From an uncultured Carboxylicivirga sp. (GTDB lineage Bacteria > Bacteroidota > Bacteroidia > Bacteroidales > Marinilabiliaceae): DNA of 64,000 bases. The position numbers and the translations under genes are program-made. Below are positions 9,764 to 20,100 of the stretch, piece after piece. A model generated the notes under the pieces. It was not told the origin of the DNA. It did not search any database and saw only the letters and a program-made list of their open reading frames with translations. Every line of letters begins with the position of its first letter. Positions within the stretch are counted from its first letter, which is position 1. The stretch covers positions 2,542,001-2,606,000 of the forward strand of contig NZ_OY771430.1 in the NCBI RefSeq assembly GCF_963674565.1, written 5' to 3'.

Positions 9764-11596
9764 TTATTTTTTAATCACTTTAAATGTCTTCATTCCATCT
9801 TCACCTTGTACTTTTACAATGTACATTCCAGGTTGGTCAATAGAGAATGAACCTTTTGCAGCAGCTGGTTGTACTTTTTTAACCAGGTTACCTGCTAAGT
9901 TATATACACTGATAACACCTGGTTTTCCAGTAAATTCAACAGTATAATCACCTGATGAAATAGTAGGATAAACTTTGGTATTGTTGACTTTTTCAGGTCT
10001 GATAGCAGTTGCGATTCCATATGCTTCTGCTCTTGTTTTTACGGTTGCAGCATCCATTTCGCCACTGTAAATATTAAATTCATCTACATCTGCCTTTAAC
10101 AATGGATCATTCCAGGTTCCAACTCCTAAATAGGCAACATCCGTTCCAATGTTTGAGATAAAATTAGCAGAACTTGTAATTTGAGATTCTCCAACCAAGA
10201 ATCCATCTAAATAATACTTAATAGATCCATAAGTGATAACTACCACATAGTGATGTTCAGTAAAAGCATCAGGCTCAGGAGTAGCTACATGAGTAACATT
10301 ATTATCGGCAGAACTAATTTGAGCCCAACTTTCACTTGCACCTGAACCATCAGTTAAACGCAACAATGTAGCATTATTGTTTCCATCACCTCCAAAGTAA
10401 TATAATATGGTATATCCAGGATTTTCTCCCAATGTAACATGCCCTTCAAAAGTAATGGATGGATATGTATTTATAGCAATTCGCGCAGGATCTAAAACAA
10501 TTTTATTTCCATTAACACCATCAGCATGCCATGCACCATCAAATATATTAGTAAAATCACTAGTCTCACCATTCACACCACCAACAACATCAGTTGCCAG
10601 AAATGCTTCGTTAAAATCATACGAATGCTTTAAAGTCAATTCAGTATCAACTATATATTTTATGTTATACTCTGTTAGATCATCACCATTCAAAACAGTA
10701 ACTTTGTAATCTCCAGTCTCACTGTCTATAGTAACATCAGCGTTACCAATAATACCAGCAGCAGCTTCAAATGCAACTCCGGTAACGTTCATAGTAGTTG
10801 TTCCAGGATCCAAAATTGCAACATAATCTGTAGTAGAAGGATTAAATGCTGGATATAATGAACCATTTGTAATGGTAAGGCTTTCCAACAAGGCAGAATT
10901 ACTTACAACACCAAAATCTTTTGCATTACCATAAATTGTTGCATCATCCATTACTCCCTCATAAATATTCCACTCATATAATGTTCCTTTGAAGCTTGCA
11001 TCAGGCCAGGTACTTTTACCTATAAATGCAGTAGCAGGATAATCCGGATGAGCACCAATTGTAGAAATCATATCACCTGATGTTGCTTTTTTATTAACCA
11101 AAACGCCATCAATGTATAAGCTCAATGATTCTTTTGTAAGAATTGACACATAGTGATGTATCTCATCATTTAATGGCTCAGGACCTGCAACACCCATACC
11201 ATTAACTTCTGTCTGACATGAATTGCTACCACGAACTATAGACAATAAATAATCATTACCTCCTCTATATCCATTAAAAGACCAAACAGCATTATATTCG
11301 TTATCACCATTTGTTCCTCTTTTCACATATGTTTCTACAGTTATCGCTTCATAAGTATTTAAGGCCAACGCAGCAGCATCAAACTCAATATATTCATCAC
11401 CGTTAAACATGATATATGTTCCATTTTCGAATACTCCACCTGAAACAGTTCCGTTTACATTTCCAACAGCATCATTTGCATTTCCATCAAATGTATAAGA
11501 GTGCTTCAATGTTTGTGCCATCATATTTACACTTCCAAAACCTAAAAGAAGCATGAATGCAAAAAGCATTTTAAAAAGTAAAGATTTTCTTTTCAT
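9764..11596 (-). CDS. Secreted protein with two LamG-like lectin domains, a cadherin-like beta-sandwich and a T9SS sorting domain
   Basis: 610 aa with a signal peptide ending near MMAQ (28). Domain order: LamG/concanavalin-like jelly-roll (about 29-230, 'LKHSYTFDGNANDAVGNVNG'), a cadherin-like beta-sandwich (about 233-318, 'LLESLTITNGSLYPAFNPST'), a second LamG (about 322-525, beginning again with 'LKHSYDFNEAF'), and a T9SS type A sorting domain (about 535-610, ending 'GMKTFKVIKK'). The two LamG domains share the same opening motif, so they look like an internal duplication. No catalytic domain is recognised; the likely role is glycan binding on the cell surface or as a released protein. It has its own terminator and lies between the GH125 gene and the DUF4965 gene. 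Ligand unknown. Confidence 0.8.
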   Translation of the reverse strand: MKRKSLLFKMLFAFMLLLGFGSVNMMAQTLKHSYTFDGNANDAVGNVNGTVSGGVFENGTYIMFNGDEYIEFDAAALALNTYEAITVETYVKRGTNGDNEYNAVWSFNGYRGGNDYLLSIVRGSNSCQTEVNGMGVAGPEPLNDEIHHYVSILTKESLSLYIDGVLVNKKATSGDMISTIGAHPDYPATAFIGKSTWPDASFKGTLYEWNIYEGVMDDATIYGNAKDFGVVSNSALLESLTITNGSLYPAFNPSTTDYVAILDPGTTTMNVTGVAFEAAAGIIGNADVTIDSETGDYKVTVLNGDDLTEYNIKYIVDTELTLKHSYDFNEAFLATDVVGGVNGETSDFTNIFDGAWHADGVNGNKIVLDPARIAINTYPSITFEGHVTLGENPGYTILYYFGGDGNNNATLLRLTDGSGASESWAQISSADNNVTHVATPEPDAFTEHHYVVVITYGSIKYYLDGFLVGESQITSSANFISNIGTDVAYLGVGTWNDPLLKADVDEFNIYSGEMDAATVKTRAEAYGIATAIRPEKVNNTKVYPTISSGDYTVEFTGKPGVISVYNLAGNLVKKVQPAAAKGSFSIDQPGMYIVKVQGEDGMKTFKVIKK

Positions 11597-11912
11597 AATA
11601 ATTGAATTAATTAATAATTAGATTTTTAGGAAAATTTGAATCTCAACTAACCACCTTTATCTCTTACTTTCAAGAGCATTTTTAAAGGTTTAATAAATTA
11701 GTTTTGACCTCAACGTACTTAATACAACTGCACAAATAAGATTACTCACACTATTCACTAACTTTTTTTATTTTTTTTACAATTATTTACACAATTCATC
11801 ATATTAACCTCATTTAATGATGCTTACACAAGAAAATATTTATAAAAAAAGGCTGTTATTTCTCAAATACCGAGAAATAACAACCTTCCTAATTCTTTTC
11901 GTTTGAAAAATA
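11597..11912. other. Intergenic region, 316 bp
   Basis: AT-rich gap between the DUF4965 protein and the LamG/T9SS protein. It holds the terminator of the DUF4965 gene (11844-11885) and presumably the promoter of the LamG gene. No exact TAnnTTTG box and no small gene was found. Confidence 0.5.
11844..11885 (-). terminator. Strong rho-independent terminator of the DUF4965 gene
   Basis: A 14-bp stem, 11851-11864 against 11872-11885 (GGCTGTTATTTCTC with GAGAAATAACAACC, one mismatch), with a 7-nt loop. An A-run at 11844-11850 on the plus strand supplies the U-tract on the minus-strand transcript. Confidence 0.85.
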
Positions 11913-14411
11913 CTACTCTTCGAGTAATTTTATAAAGTAACCGCCTACAACGGACCGGGCCTGGAAAGCAACCTTATTCCCATTGGTTGTTTCATACCAG
12001 TCAGACATGGGTACTCTGTCTTTAGTTCTCACAACAAAACGGTGAACAGGTTCAATAAATTTTTGAAATGTCTCCTGGTCATCTGCTAAAGTAGCTGTCC
12101 ACATTATCCAGTCTGATTTTGTATAGGTACGGCGAATATCCAACGGTAATCCATAACTATTCTGAACAGTCAAATAATAATCCAGTTCTTTCTTAGCCAC
12201 TTCTTTGGGGAATATATTCATATCCAATAATTTATCCCAAACCAGATTATACTTTTGGCTCCAGGTATCTGGTTTGTCAAAAGTTAAACGATAATGATCA
12301 CCATCGTCGGCCATCTCACACCATTTTGTTGCCATTTCTTTGGCTGCCTGGGTATATTGTTGAGACAATTCGCTATAACCTAACATTTCAGCCATTTTAG
12401 CATAAGATGCAACTCCCATTATTGCTTTCACAGAAAGGTTTACATTATGAGCAAAATGCCCTGCAAAGTCATCGGTACACAATTGATTATCTGGGTCCAA
12501 ACCATTTTCCAACAAATAATTTGCCCAGGTTGTTAACACATTCCAGTGTTGTTTGGCATATTCGGCATTTCCTTCGTACTGAGCAATGGCAGCTGTAAGA
12601 ATAACCATGTTACCACATTCCTCAACCGGCATATCTCCCCCATACGTCTGACCATTGGCCAATGGATAAGTACCCACATCATGAGCAGCAAAAGGCTTGT
12701 TCCATTTACCACTTTCGGAATAATAGAAGATTGGGTTCATCATTCCTTTTAACAGATCAGGATTGTATTTCAGGAATAAAGGAGCTGAAGGATAGGTAAC
12801 ATCAACGGTTCCGATTGATCCATTACTGAAGTTTTCTTTTGATAAGAATAAGATATTTCCTTCGGTATCCTTCACCAACTTATGTGCTGCAATAGCCTGA
12901 CGGTAAGCCAACACACACAAATCGGCATATTTATCGCCACCTGCTGTCAAGCATTCATCCCATAGTTTGGCATCAAAAACCTCACAGCTATTAATTACCT
13001 GATCATATTCCGAAATTGATTTTTCGAAAACATCATTGATAGTCAGGCTTCCATCCTGTGTCCACCAGGCTTTTAGATTTTTATTGAAGTATTGTATCGA
13101 TTCAACATCATCATATGCAATCATAACATATCCCTTGGATGGTAATACTGATACTTTAGAGACATTGTCAATGCATACCATAGCTGGCATGGCAGCAACC
13201 AAATTAGATTTAATTTCAGTTTTTAATTCAGGTAATTTTCCATTCTGAGCAAAAGCTGACTTCATATCAAAATAATTACCTATACCAACTTCGTGTGATT
13301 GATCTTTTGCAGAAGCCAGATAAACATAACCCCAATCAATTCTTAAATCATCACCTTTTTTAGCTAAAACAGGTTGTTCAATGGTACCCGCTTTAGTAAA
13401 TTGAACATTAGCTGTTTCACCCTTTGTTACTTTCACCTCCTGAATCAGATCATTAACAGCCCATTCCGGAGTAGTTTCAAAATAAATTTGTACATCGTGC
13501 TCTTGTCCATCGTTAGATGCAACCTGGTAATTAATGTAATTTACCGGACGAGATAACAGATCCAGATTATCCATTAATAATGGAGAAACAAATTGCACAT
13601 CCAGATCAACTGGTCCGCATGTAAAGTTATATTGAGTTTGAGTAGCAGTTAGTTTAACACTGTTCTGCTTGGCAGCCTGACCAAAAACCTCCTTTTGTAC
13701 GCTTTCCTGATAAACACCAAAATCAACATAAGCCCCACCTGTACGATTTTCACAATGCGCCGATATCACATTTTTACCACCTAAATTCAGCAATGATCTA
13801 TCGATTTTAATTTCTACATCATTATGCCATTCGTAACCAGTTCTAACTAATTGCTTACCATTTAAATACAACTCAAAAGTATCATCATGTGAATAAACAA
13901 GAAACAGATCATTATCAGATAAATCTGCTGGTATTTCAAACTCTCTTCTCACCCATATATCATGCGATTCCCACGGAGTGGAAATAGCTTGCATATCACG
14001 GGTACCAAAGGCAGCATCACCGGTTTTCCATCCAATAGCATTGTAATTTACTGCTTCCCATCCAGTTGATGGTCTATTGAATGTATATGTACCTTCCCAT
14101 GGCTTAACCTTGGCCATCGGCACAATCGGATCAAGAGAAATCTGCTCTTTACCCATAAAACGGTATGTTTTACCATCCACCCTGATTGCACCAATCAATG
14201 AGTGAATGCGACCTGTCCAATGACGAATTGCATCATCATATAAATTATCCGTAACCGACCATGCACTTGTATAAGGATCAATTGTGATCAAAGGGTAAGC
14301 CGGAGCTCTCAACTCGGTTGCCACGGTTTTACTCTTCTCATGGCATGAAAAAAGTGAAAAACCAATTGCTATAAGCAATATAATCGTTCGAAAAAAGCTA
14401 TTGTTTTTCAT
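11913..14411 (-). CDS. DUF4965/DUF5127/DUF1793 family (GtaA-like, 'glutaminase family') lipoprotein
   Basis: 832 aa, lipobox LFSC with Cys23. The start of the mature protein is the DUF4964 pattern 'PAYPLITIDPYTSAWS'. Residues about 120-230 look like a sugar-binding jelly-roll of the GH2 type ('VYSHDDTFELYLNGKQLVRT'). Then come DUF5127 and a C-terminal alpha/alpha-barrel (DUF4965/DUF1793) with 'HDVGTYPLANGQTYGGDMPV', 'CGNMVILTAAIAQ' and 'QLCTDDFAGHFAHNVNLSVK'. The family is named after fungal glutaminase A, but the barrel resembles inverting glycosidases and PUL context is common, so a glycan substrate is more plausible; that is inference. It begins 96 nt after the DUF3823 gene with no clear terminator between, so it may be read as the distal gene of the ECF-linked PUL. 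It ends at a strong terminator. Confidence 0.8.
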   Translation of the reverse strand: MKNNSFFRTIILLIAIGFSLFSCHEKSKTVATELRAPAYPLITIDPYTSAWSVTDNLYDDAIRHWTGRIHSLIGAIRVDGKTYRFMGKEQISLDPIVPMAKVKPWEGTYTFNRPSTGWEAVNYNAIGWKTGDAAFGTRDMQAISTPWESHDIWVRREFEIPADLSDNDLFLVYSHDDTFELYLNGKQLVRTGYEWHNDVEIKIDRSLLNLGGKNVISAHCENRTGGAYVDFGVYQESVQKEVFGQAAKQNSVKLTATQTQYNFTCGPVDLDVQFVSPLLMDNLDLLSRPVNYINYQVASNDGQEHDVQIYFETTPEWAVNDLIQEVKVTKGETANVQFTKAGTIEQPVLAKKGDDLRIDWGYVYLASAKDQSHEVGIGNYFDMKSAFAQNGKLPELKTEIKSNLVAAMPAMVCIDNVSKVSVLPSKGYVMIAYDDVESIQYFNKNLKAWWTQDGSLTINDVFEKSISEYDQVINSCEVFDAKLWDECLTAGGDKYADLCVLAYRQAIAAHKLVKDTEGNILFLSKENFSNGSIGTVDVTYPSAPLFLKYNPDLLKGMMNPIFYYSESGKWNKPFAAHDVGTYPLANGQTYGGDMPVEECGNMVILTAAIAQYEGNAEYAKQHWNVLTTWANYLLENGLDPDNQLCTDDFAGHFAHNVNLSVKAIMGVASYAKMAEMLGYSELSQQYTQAAKEMATKWCEMADDGDHYRLTFDKPDTWSQKYNLVWDKLLDMNIFPKEVAKKELDYYLTVQNSYGLPLDIRRTYTKSDWIMWTATLADDQETFQKFIEPVHRFVVRTKDRVPMSDWYETTNGNKVAFQARSVVGGYFIKLLEE

Positions 14412-14507
14412 TTGTTTTAGATCTTAATTGTTTAAAAAAAGGCGTATAAATTCCTAACCAATCATCATACAGATGATCAGGCATGTTTGATTAAATATGT
14501 TTTTTTC

Positions 14508-15206
14508 CTAAAAACTAATTCTTTGAACCTGGGAAAAGATCATCTTTTCCACTCCATTTATTTTTAACCCTATCCTGCCAAAAACAAAATCCTGGGCAGG
14601 TGTCAAGTCAGGTACAGTTACTGTTAACGTAACTGAAGATAGATCTTCTATTAAGCCTGCCTCCATTGAAGCGTCGGCAATATTCCATTGAAGATCTACA
14701 AACTGTACTTTATTGATATATAAATAAACTTTTTCAATACTCTTTGAATCTTCCTTTATGATTTGATTTATTGAGAAATCTGCTGATATCTCTCTTGCAT
14801 TAACAGAAAAATCAACATCTTGAATTAAATAATAAGGTAACACTTCAATATCAAGATGCTTATCTCCATTCAGTTCAACAATTATAGTATCTGAATCGGT
14901 TAATTCATTTACTATCGTTTGAAATGGATTTTGAGAAGAGGGTATAACTAATTTATAAGTTGAATTAAATAAATTAGCCGAATACGATCCATCCTGTGTA
15001 AATGATACGTCAATAGCATTTTTTGTTTGCCAGCCATCTTCCCATAATTCAATGATAACCTCGCCATTACCCAAATTAATGGCTTCTCCTTCATAAATCA
15101 GATTTCCTGTCAGAAATGATTCAGGTTCATTGTAATTATCATATTTACATGAAGGAAGCATTCCGAAAATTAAAAACATCAATATTATCCAACTCCTCAT
15201 TTTCAT
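14508..15206 (-). CDS. DUF3823 lipoprotein, SusE/F-like PUL accessory protein
   Basis: 232 aa with lipobox MLPSC (Cys20) followed by KYDNYNEPES. The body has the DUF3823 pattern: 'LTGNLIYEGEAINLGNGEV' at the start of the first beta-sandwich (about 32-115), then a second beta-sandwich (about 120-232). Members sit directly after SusD in PULs and are thought to be surface glycan-binding or assembly partners. It begins 6 nt after the SusD stop, so it is part of the same operon. No enzyme motifs. The function beyond this is unknown. Confidence 0.82.
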   Translation of the reverse strand: MKMRSWIILMFLIFGMLPSCKYDNYNEPESFLTGNLIYEGEAINLGNGEVIIELWEDGWQTKNAIDVSFTQDGSYSANLFNSTYKLVIPSSQNPFQTIVNELTDSDTIIVELNGDKHLDIEVLPYYLIQDVDFSVNAREISADFSINQIIKEDSKSIEKVYLYINKVQFVDLQWNIADASMEAGLIEDLSSVTLTVTVPDLTPAQDFVFGRIGLKINGVEKMIFSQVQRISF

Positions 15207-15212
15207 AACTAC

Positions 15213-17114
15213 CTATTGATTTGGATTAATAACGATCAATGGATTATTATTCCTCACTTCATCGCTGATATAAGAATAATAATTCCCCATTCTGAAATAA
15301 TCAGCACCGGTTACTTCTGCCGGTAATACAATCTTAAAAATATATTTACCATCATTTTCATCACCCGGATTATAATATTTGTATGGCCACAATGCATAAA
15401 CTCTGTTACTCACTTCATCAGCTTTCCATGGTTTTTTAGTTAAATCTACTTTATCACCGTTCCAAATTTTATGTGCCAGGCGCCATCTTTTCATATCCCA
15501 CAGCTGATGACCTTCGAAGGCCAGCTCAACTTTTCGCTCATGCACAATTCTGTCAAATGTTATATCTCCCTCTGTCAGAACTTTTGTAAACCCAGCTCTG
15601 TAACGCAGTGTATTTAAATAATCTGTGGCACTTGATTTATCACCCAATTCAAAGGCAGCTTCAGCAGCATTCAAATACACTTCTCCCAAACGATAACGTA
15701 CCCACCATACCTCACTTTTTACACCACGCTGTCCTGAGCCTGTTGTTGGATCGAGATATTTACGACAATAAAACCCGCTTTGAGCTGTAAATTCCAAACT
15801 ATTTATAGGCCCATCCATCCCTACAACTTTCTCTTCTTCGTTTTTATCAGGCAAAACTTTTCGGGCACCATATGTATCGCCGCTAATTACCGTTCCATCA
15901 TCTAAAATGTATCCGGCCCAGATATCCATGCTTTTATTTTTAAAACTACTACCAGGTACCAATACAGTACCCATTAAACGGGCATCTCTATCTTTAAATA
16001 AATCAATGGGATCATCATAGTATAAATAATCTCCGTTTTCATCCTTTAGTTCTAGTAGTTCGAAAGTGTTATCCAGTTTTTCGAAAGACTGAACAAGATT
16101 TAATGAAGGATTCATTCGTCCGCCTTCCATATCTTCGGCACCCGACCATGGTTGATTCTCCACTGTAAAATTATTGGTCACACCGCTCTGTAATTGAAAA
16201 TCTTTCACAAAGATTACTTCACTATTATTCGTCTTCTTAAGAAAAATATTTGCAAAGTTCGATGACAGATCCTCTTGATCTTCAAAATAGAGTTCATATG
16301 AATAAATACTGCTTTTCAATAACTTCTCTGCAGCTTCTAAAGATTTTCGGTAATAATCGTTTGCTTTGGATTCTTCAATACCCACTTCTCCACCTGGCAA
16401 TGAAACCTCAGGAGTATTGGCTCCATACTTTGCTATGGAAGCGGCATACAATGCTACCCTGGATGACATAGCCAAATTAAGGCCTTGTGTGGCTCTACCC
16501 TTTATATCAACGTCATTTGGCAAGTAATCAAGTATACTTTCCAATTCTGACAGAATAAAATCATAGATTTCTGATTCTTTAGCTCTTGGGTACTCAAGAT
16601 AGGTTGGATCGCCACTAAAATCATATGTTAATGGTTCCGTTATTAAGGGGACTCCACCAACACGTTTCACCATTTCGAAATAGAGCATTGCACGTATTAA
16701 CTTCGCTTCAGCAATGTATCTATTTCTATCATCCTCATCAAGCCAATCTGCCAAATCGGAATCGGCTTTTTGTATAAACAGATTTATTTCGCGTAAATAA
16801 GTGTAATAATTATCCCAGTTAAACGCCCACTCATCGTAATTCCATTGGGTATTTTTTTGTCTCCAATAATCAGAATAGGCAGAACCAAATACCTCATCGA
16901 AATCGCTATAGTTCCACCAGTTTTCAATGGTCTGATATTCAGGAATTCGGTTGTACAAATCAGCCAATAATCCTAAAATTAAGGTTTGATCACTCCACAC
17001 CTGAGCTTCGGATAACACATCATTAGGCTCCTCATTAAGAAAGCTGTTATCCTGACAGGCTTGACCACCTAACAGTATTATTAAAAGAAATATGTAAGTT
17101 ATCCTTTGCATCAT
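15213..17114 (-). CDS. SusD/RagB-family outer-membrane lipoprotein of the ECF-linked PUL
   Basis: 633 aa, lipobox GGQAC with Cys20. The SusD-like N-terminal helices include 'RYIAEAKLIRAMLYFEMVKR' (about 129-148) and 'GGVPLITEPL'. The C-terminal part includes 'VRYRLGEVYLNAAEAAFELG' and 'VHERKVELAFEGHQLWDMKR'. The ATG at 17114 shares one base with the SusC stop (TGATG), so translation is coupled to SusC. It should cap the STN-type SusC and bind the incoming ligand. Nothing in the sequence identifies the ligand. Confidence 0.95.
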   Translation of the reverse strand: MMQRITYIFLLIILLGGQACQDNSFLNEEPNDVLSEAQVWSDQTLILGLLADLYNRIPEYQTIENWWNYSDFDEVFGSAYSDYWRQKNTQWNYDEWAFNWDNYYTYLREINLFIQKADSDLADWLDEDDRNRYIAEAKLIRAMLYFEMVKRVGGVPLITEPLTYDFSGDPTYLEYPRAKESEIYDFILSELESILDYLPNDVDIKGRATQGLNLAMSSRVALYAASIAKYGANTPEVSLPGGEVGIEESKANDYYRKSLEAAEKLLKSSIYSYELYFEDQEDLSSNFANIFLKKTNNSEVIFVKDFQLQSGVTNNFTVENQPWSGAEDMEGGRMNPSLNLVQSFEKLDNTFELLELKDENGDYLYYDDPIDLFKDRDARLMGTVLVPGSSFKNKSMDIWAGYILDDGTVISGDTYGARKVLPDKNEEEKVVGMDGPINSLEFTAQSGFYCRKYLDPTTGSGQRGVKSEVWWVRYRLGEVYLNAAEAAFELGDKSSATDYLNTLRYRAGFTKVLTEGDITFDRIVHERKVELAFEGHQLWDMKRWRLAHKIWNGDKVDLTKKPWKADEVSNRVYALWPYKYYNPGDENDGKYIFKIVLPAEVTGADYFRMGNYYSYISDEVRNNNPLIVINPNQ

Positions 17115-20100
17115 CAGAAAGAAAGATTCACACCAATATTCACAATTTTATTTTGTGGATACTGAACTCCGTTAGAACTCATTGTTTCCGGATCAATACC
17201 AATCTTTTTCAAATTATCAATCGAAAACAGATTGTATGTATTTAGATAAACCCTGCATTTTTCAATACCAACTCTCTTCAATAATGTTTTAGGTATTGAA
17301 TATCCTAATTCCAATGTTCGCATCCTCAGGTAATATACATTGGTAAGCCAAAAGGTAGAATTTCTGTAATAATTACTATGCGACCCATTATTAAACCGCA
17401 GTGCCGGATATTTGCCGGGAATCCATGCACTATTCACATCAAACGGATCCTCATGGTGCCATCTGTCTTCGTAAATAACCTTTAATAAATTACCTCCACT
17501 TTGGTATGGTACTCTCATCTCAGACAACTGGTTGTATGAATACAATGCACCACCTGAGAAATCAATCCTAAGATCAAATCCTTTATAGGTTGAAGAAAAA
17601 TTCAAACCAAAATTAATCGCCGGATTACGATCATTGGGATAACCCATGGGGCGAACATCACGGTAATCAATGATCTTATCTCCGTTGGTATCTTTATAGA
17701 TCAAATCGCCAGGTAGAAGTGTACTATTACCATATCCGTCAATGTCAACATCATAATTATTAATCTCTTCCATCGACTGAAACTGACCTTCAACCTCATA
17801 TCCCCAAAATACACCTGTCCATCTTTCTTCTGACGAATTCCGGTAATAATCCCAGGAATTACCCCACTTAGGTTTGTATGAGTGTAGAAATTTCTCCCTG
17901 GCAAATGAAAAATTTCCACCAATGGTATATTTTAAGTCCTGTAATTTACCATTATATGCTAAAGTAAATTCACCACCAATTATTGCATCACTGCTAACAT
18001 TTTCATCCGGCAAATTATAACCAATCTCACTAGGAATCAAAATATCATATTTACTTCCTCTAAGACCATCTCTTTTTCTTCTGAAAAAATCAACTGATCC
18101 ATTTACCTTTCCATTGTCAATAGTAAAATCAGCACCGGCATCAATTATCTTACTTGTATACCAGGTAATATTAGTTATGGGTTCTCCTTTATCTCTTACT
18201 CCGGTTATTACATTACCATCCATTATAACTGTAGATGATCCATAGGTATACCCTGATAAATAATCAAAAGCTCCCAAACCTGCAATATCATCATCTCCCA
18301 ACTCTCCATAAGATAATCTCAATTTCAAATCAAATAATGATTCATTTAAAATTGACTTTACAAAAGGTTCCTCCGTAATCATCCAACCAGCAGAAACAGA
18401 TGGAAAAAATCCCCAACGAACATCTGGAGCAAATTTCCACGAACCATCCATCCTACCAGATAACTCAAGGTAATATTTGTTTGCATAATTGTAATTGATT
18501 CTTCCCACATAACCAATTCTAGCTTCATTGGAATCTCCATCATCATAGGTATCCATGTCTTCAAACTGAATTAAGGTAAGATCATTGGTTGTTGGTACAG
18601 CGTGTACCCACACCGACTGATCTCGTCTATGTAAACGTTCATTTACAAACGTGGCCTTAATGTCATGTGTTCCAAACCTACGATGATAATTAAGCTGCAA
18701 TTGTGTTACATCTTCAATCACTTTTCGTGTACCTCTTTCTCGCCATGGATTCTGCATGCTAAAGGTCACAACATATTGCTCTCCTTCCGGATTCTCAGGA
18801 TAATAAGTATAAGTATCGTAGGTATATTCATGTCCATCCATCAGCCTGTCGGCAAAGTAATATGAATATGTTGCCTTGGCCGTCAAACCTTTAACAGGAA
18901 ATTCATACTCTCCCGTAAGATTAACCTGAACAACCCTCCAGGTCTCGTTCCAGTAACCTGAGAGATCTTTATTCAGCAATGCCCAATTCTCAGAATTATG
19001 ACCAATATTATTTATATAATTGGGATTATCATTTGCATATGGTCGCTCGGTTGGTCTGTTTCTGAAGAGAGCATAAATAGGAGCCCAGTAATCATCTGTT
19101 CCTGGTACGCCAGGATAATCTCGCTTCTCTACTCTTCCGTTTAACTGCATTCCCAACTGAAAACGATTTGTTACATCAATGTCAATATTTGACTGAATGT
19201 TAGATCGATTAAAAATAAATTCATCACCCAATACAGAGTTTTGATCCAGCTGGGTAAATGATAAATAGTAGCTGATACGATCGGAGCCACCGGTTGTATT
19301 TACATTAATTGACTTCTGTGGTGAATTTTTTTGAATGATAAAATCATACCAATCAAAACTTTTATATCCATTCTCAGTTCCCTTCTTCCACCTGGCTAAT
19401 TCTTCTGGTGTGATCGATGTTTGTCCGAATTCATTCATCTCAGCATCAGCCTTACCAAGCATCCATTGATAGGCATTAACTGTTTGAGGAAAACGTGACC
19501 AATTCTGCCAACCCATATATGCATCAACATTGATGTGGTTTTCTGTCCTCTTCTTTCCTCTTTTAGTAGTAACCACTATTACTCCGTTAGCAGCTCTTAC
19601 GCCATACACGGCAGCTGAAGCATCTTTTAAAACAGAGATACTTTCAATGTCATTAGGAGCTATGTTATTAAACTGACCAACATCTTTGGGGATACCATCG
19701 ATTACATATAACGGACTTCCCATGTTACGAATCTGAATAGAAGCACTCGATCCGGGTCTGCCATCAGACATACGGTAAGAAATCCCTGCCATTTTTCCGG
19801 CTAACGATGTACTTACAGTAGTAGCATGTGTTTGATCTATATCAATATCCTTTATGGATGAAATAGCACCAGTAATAGAGCCTTTTTTCATGGTTCCATA
19901 GCCAACGGCTATTATTTCACCCAATCCAAAAGGAGATTCTAGCATCACAACATCAATATTTTCATTATTTGCAATTAGTATTTCCTGCGATTGCATGCCA
20001 ATAAATGAAAAACTCAATGATGCATTGCCATCGTTTACATTCAATGAATAATTACCTTTTATGTCTGTAATTGTGCCTATCGTTGTACCTTTTATAAGAG

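Noticed and set aside
14461..14477. ATCATC...GATGAT inverted repeat as a terminator between DUF3823 and DUF4965 genes
   Set aside because: Short AT-rich stem without a U-tract on the transcribed strand; not called.
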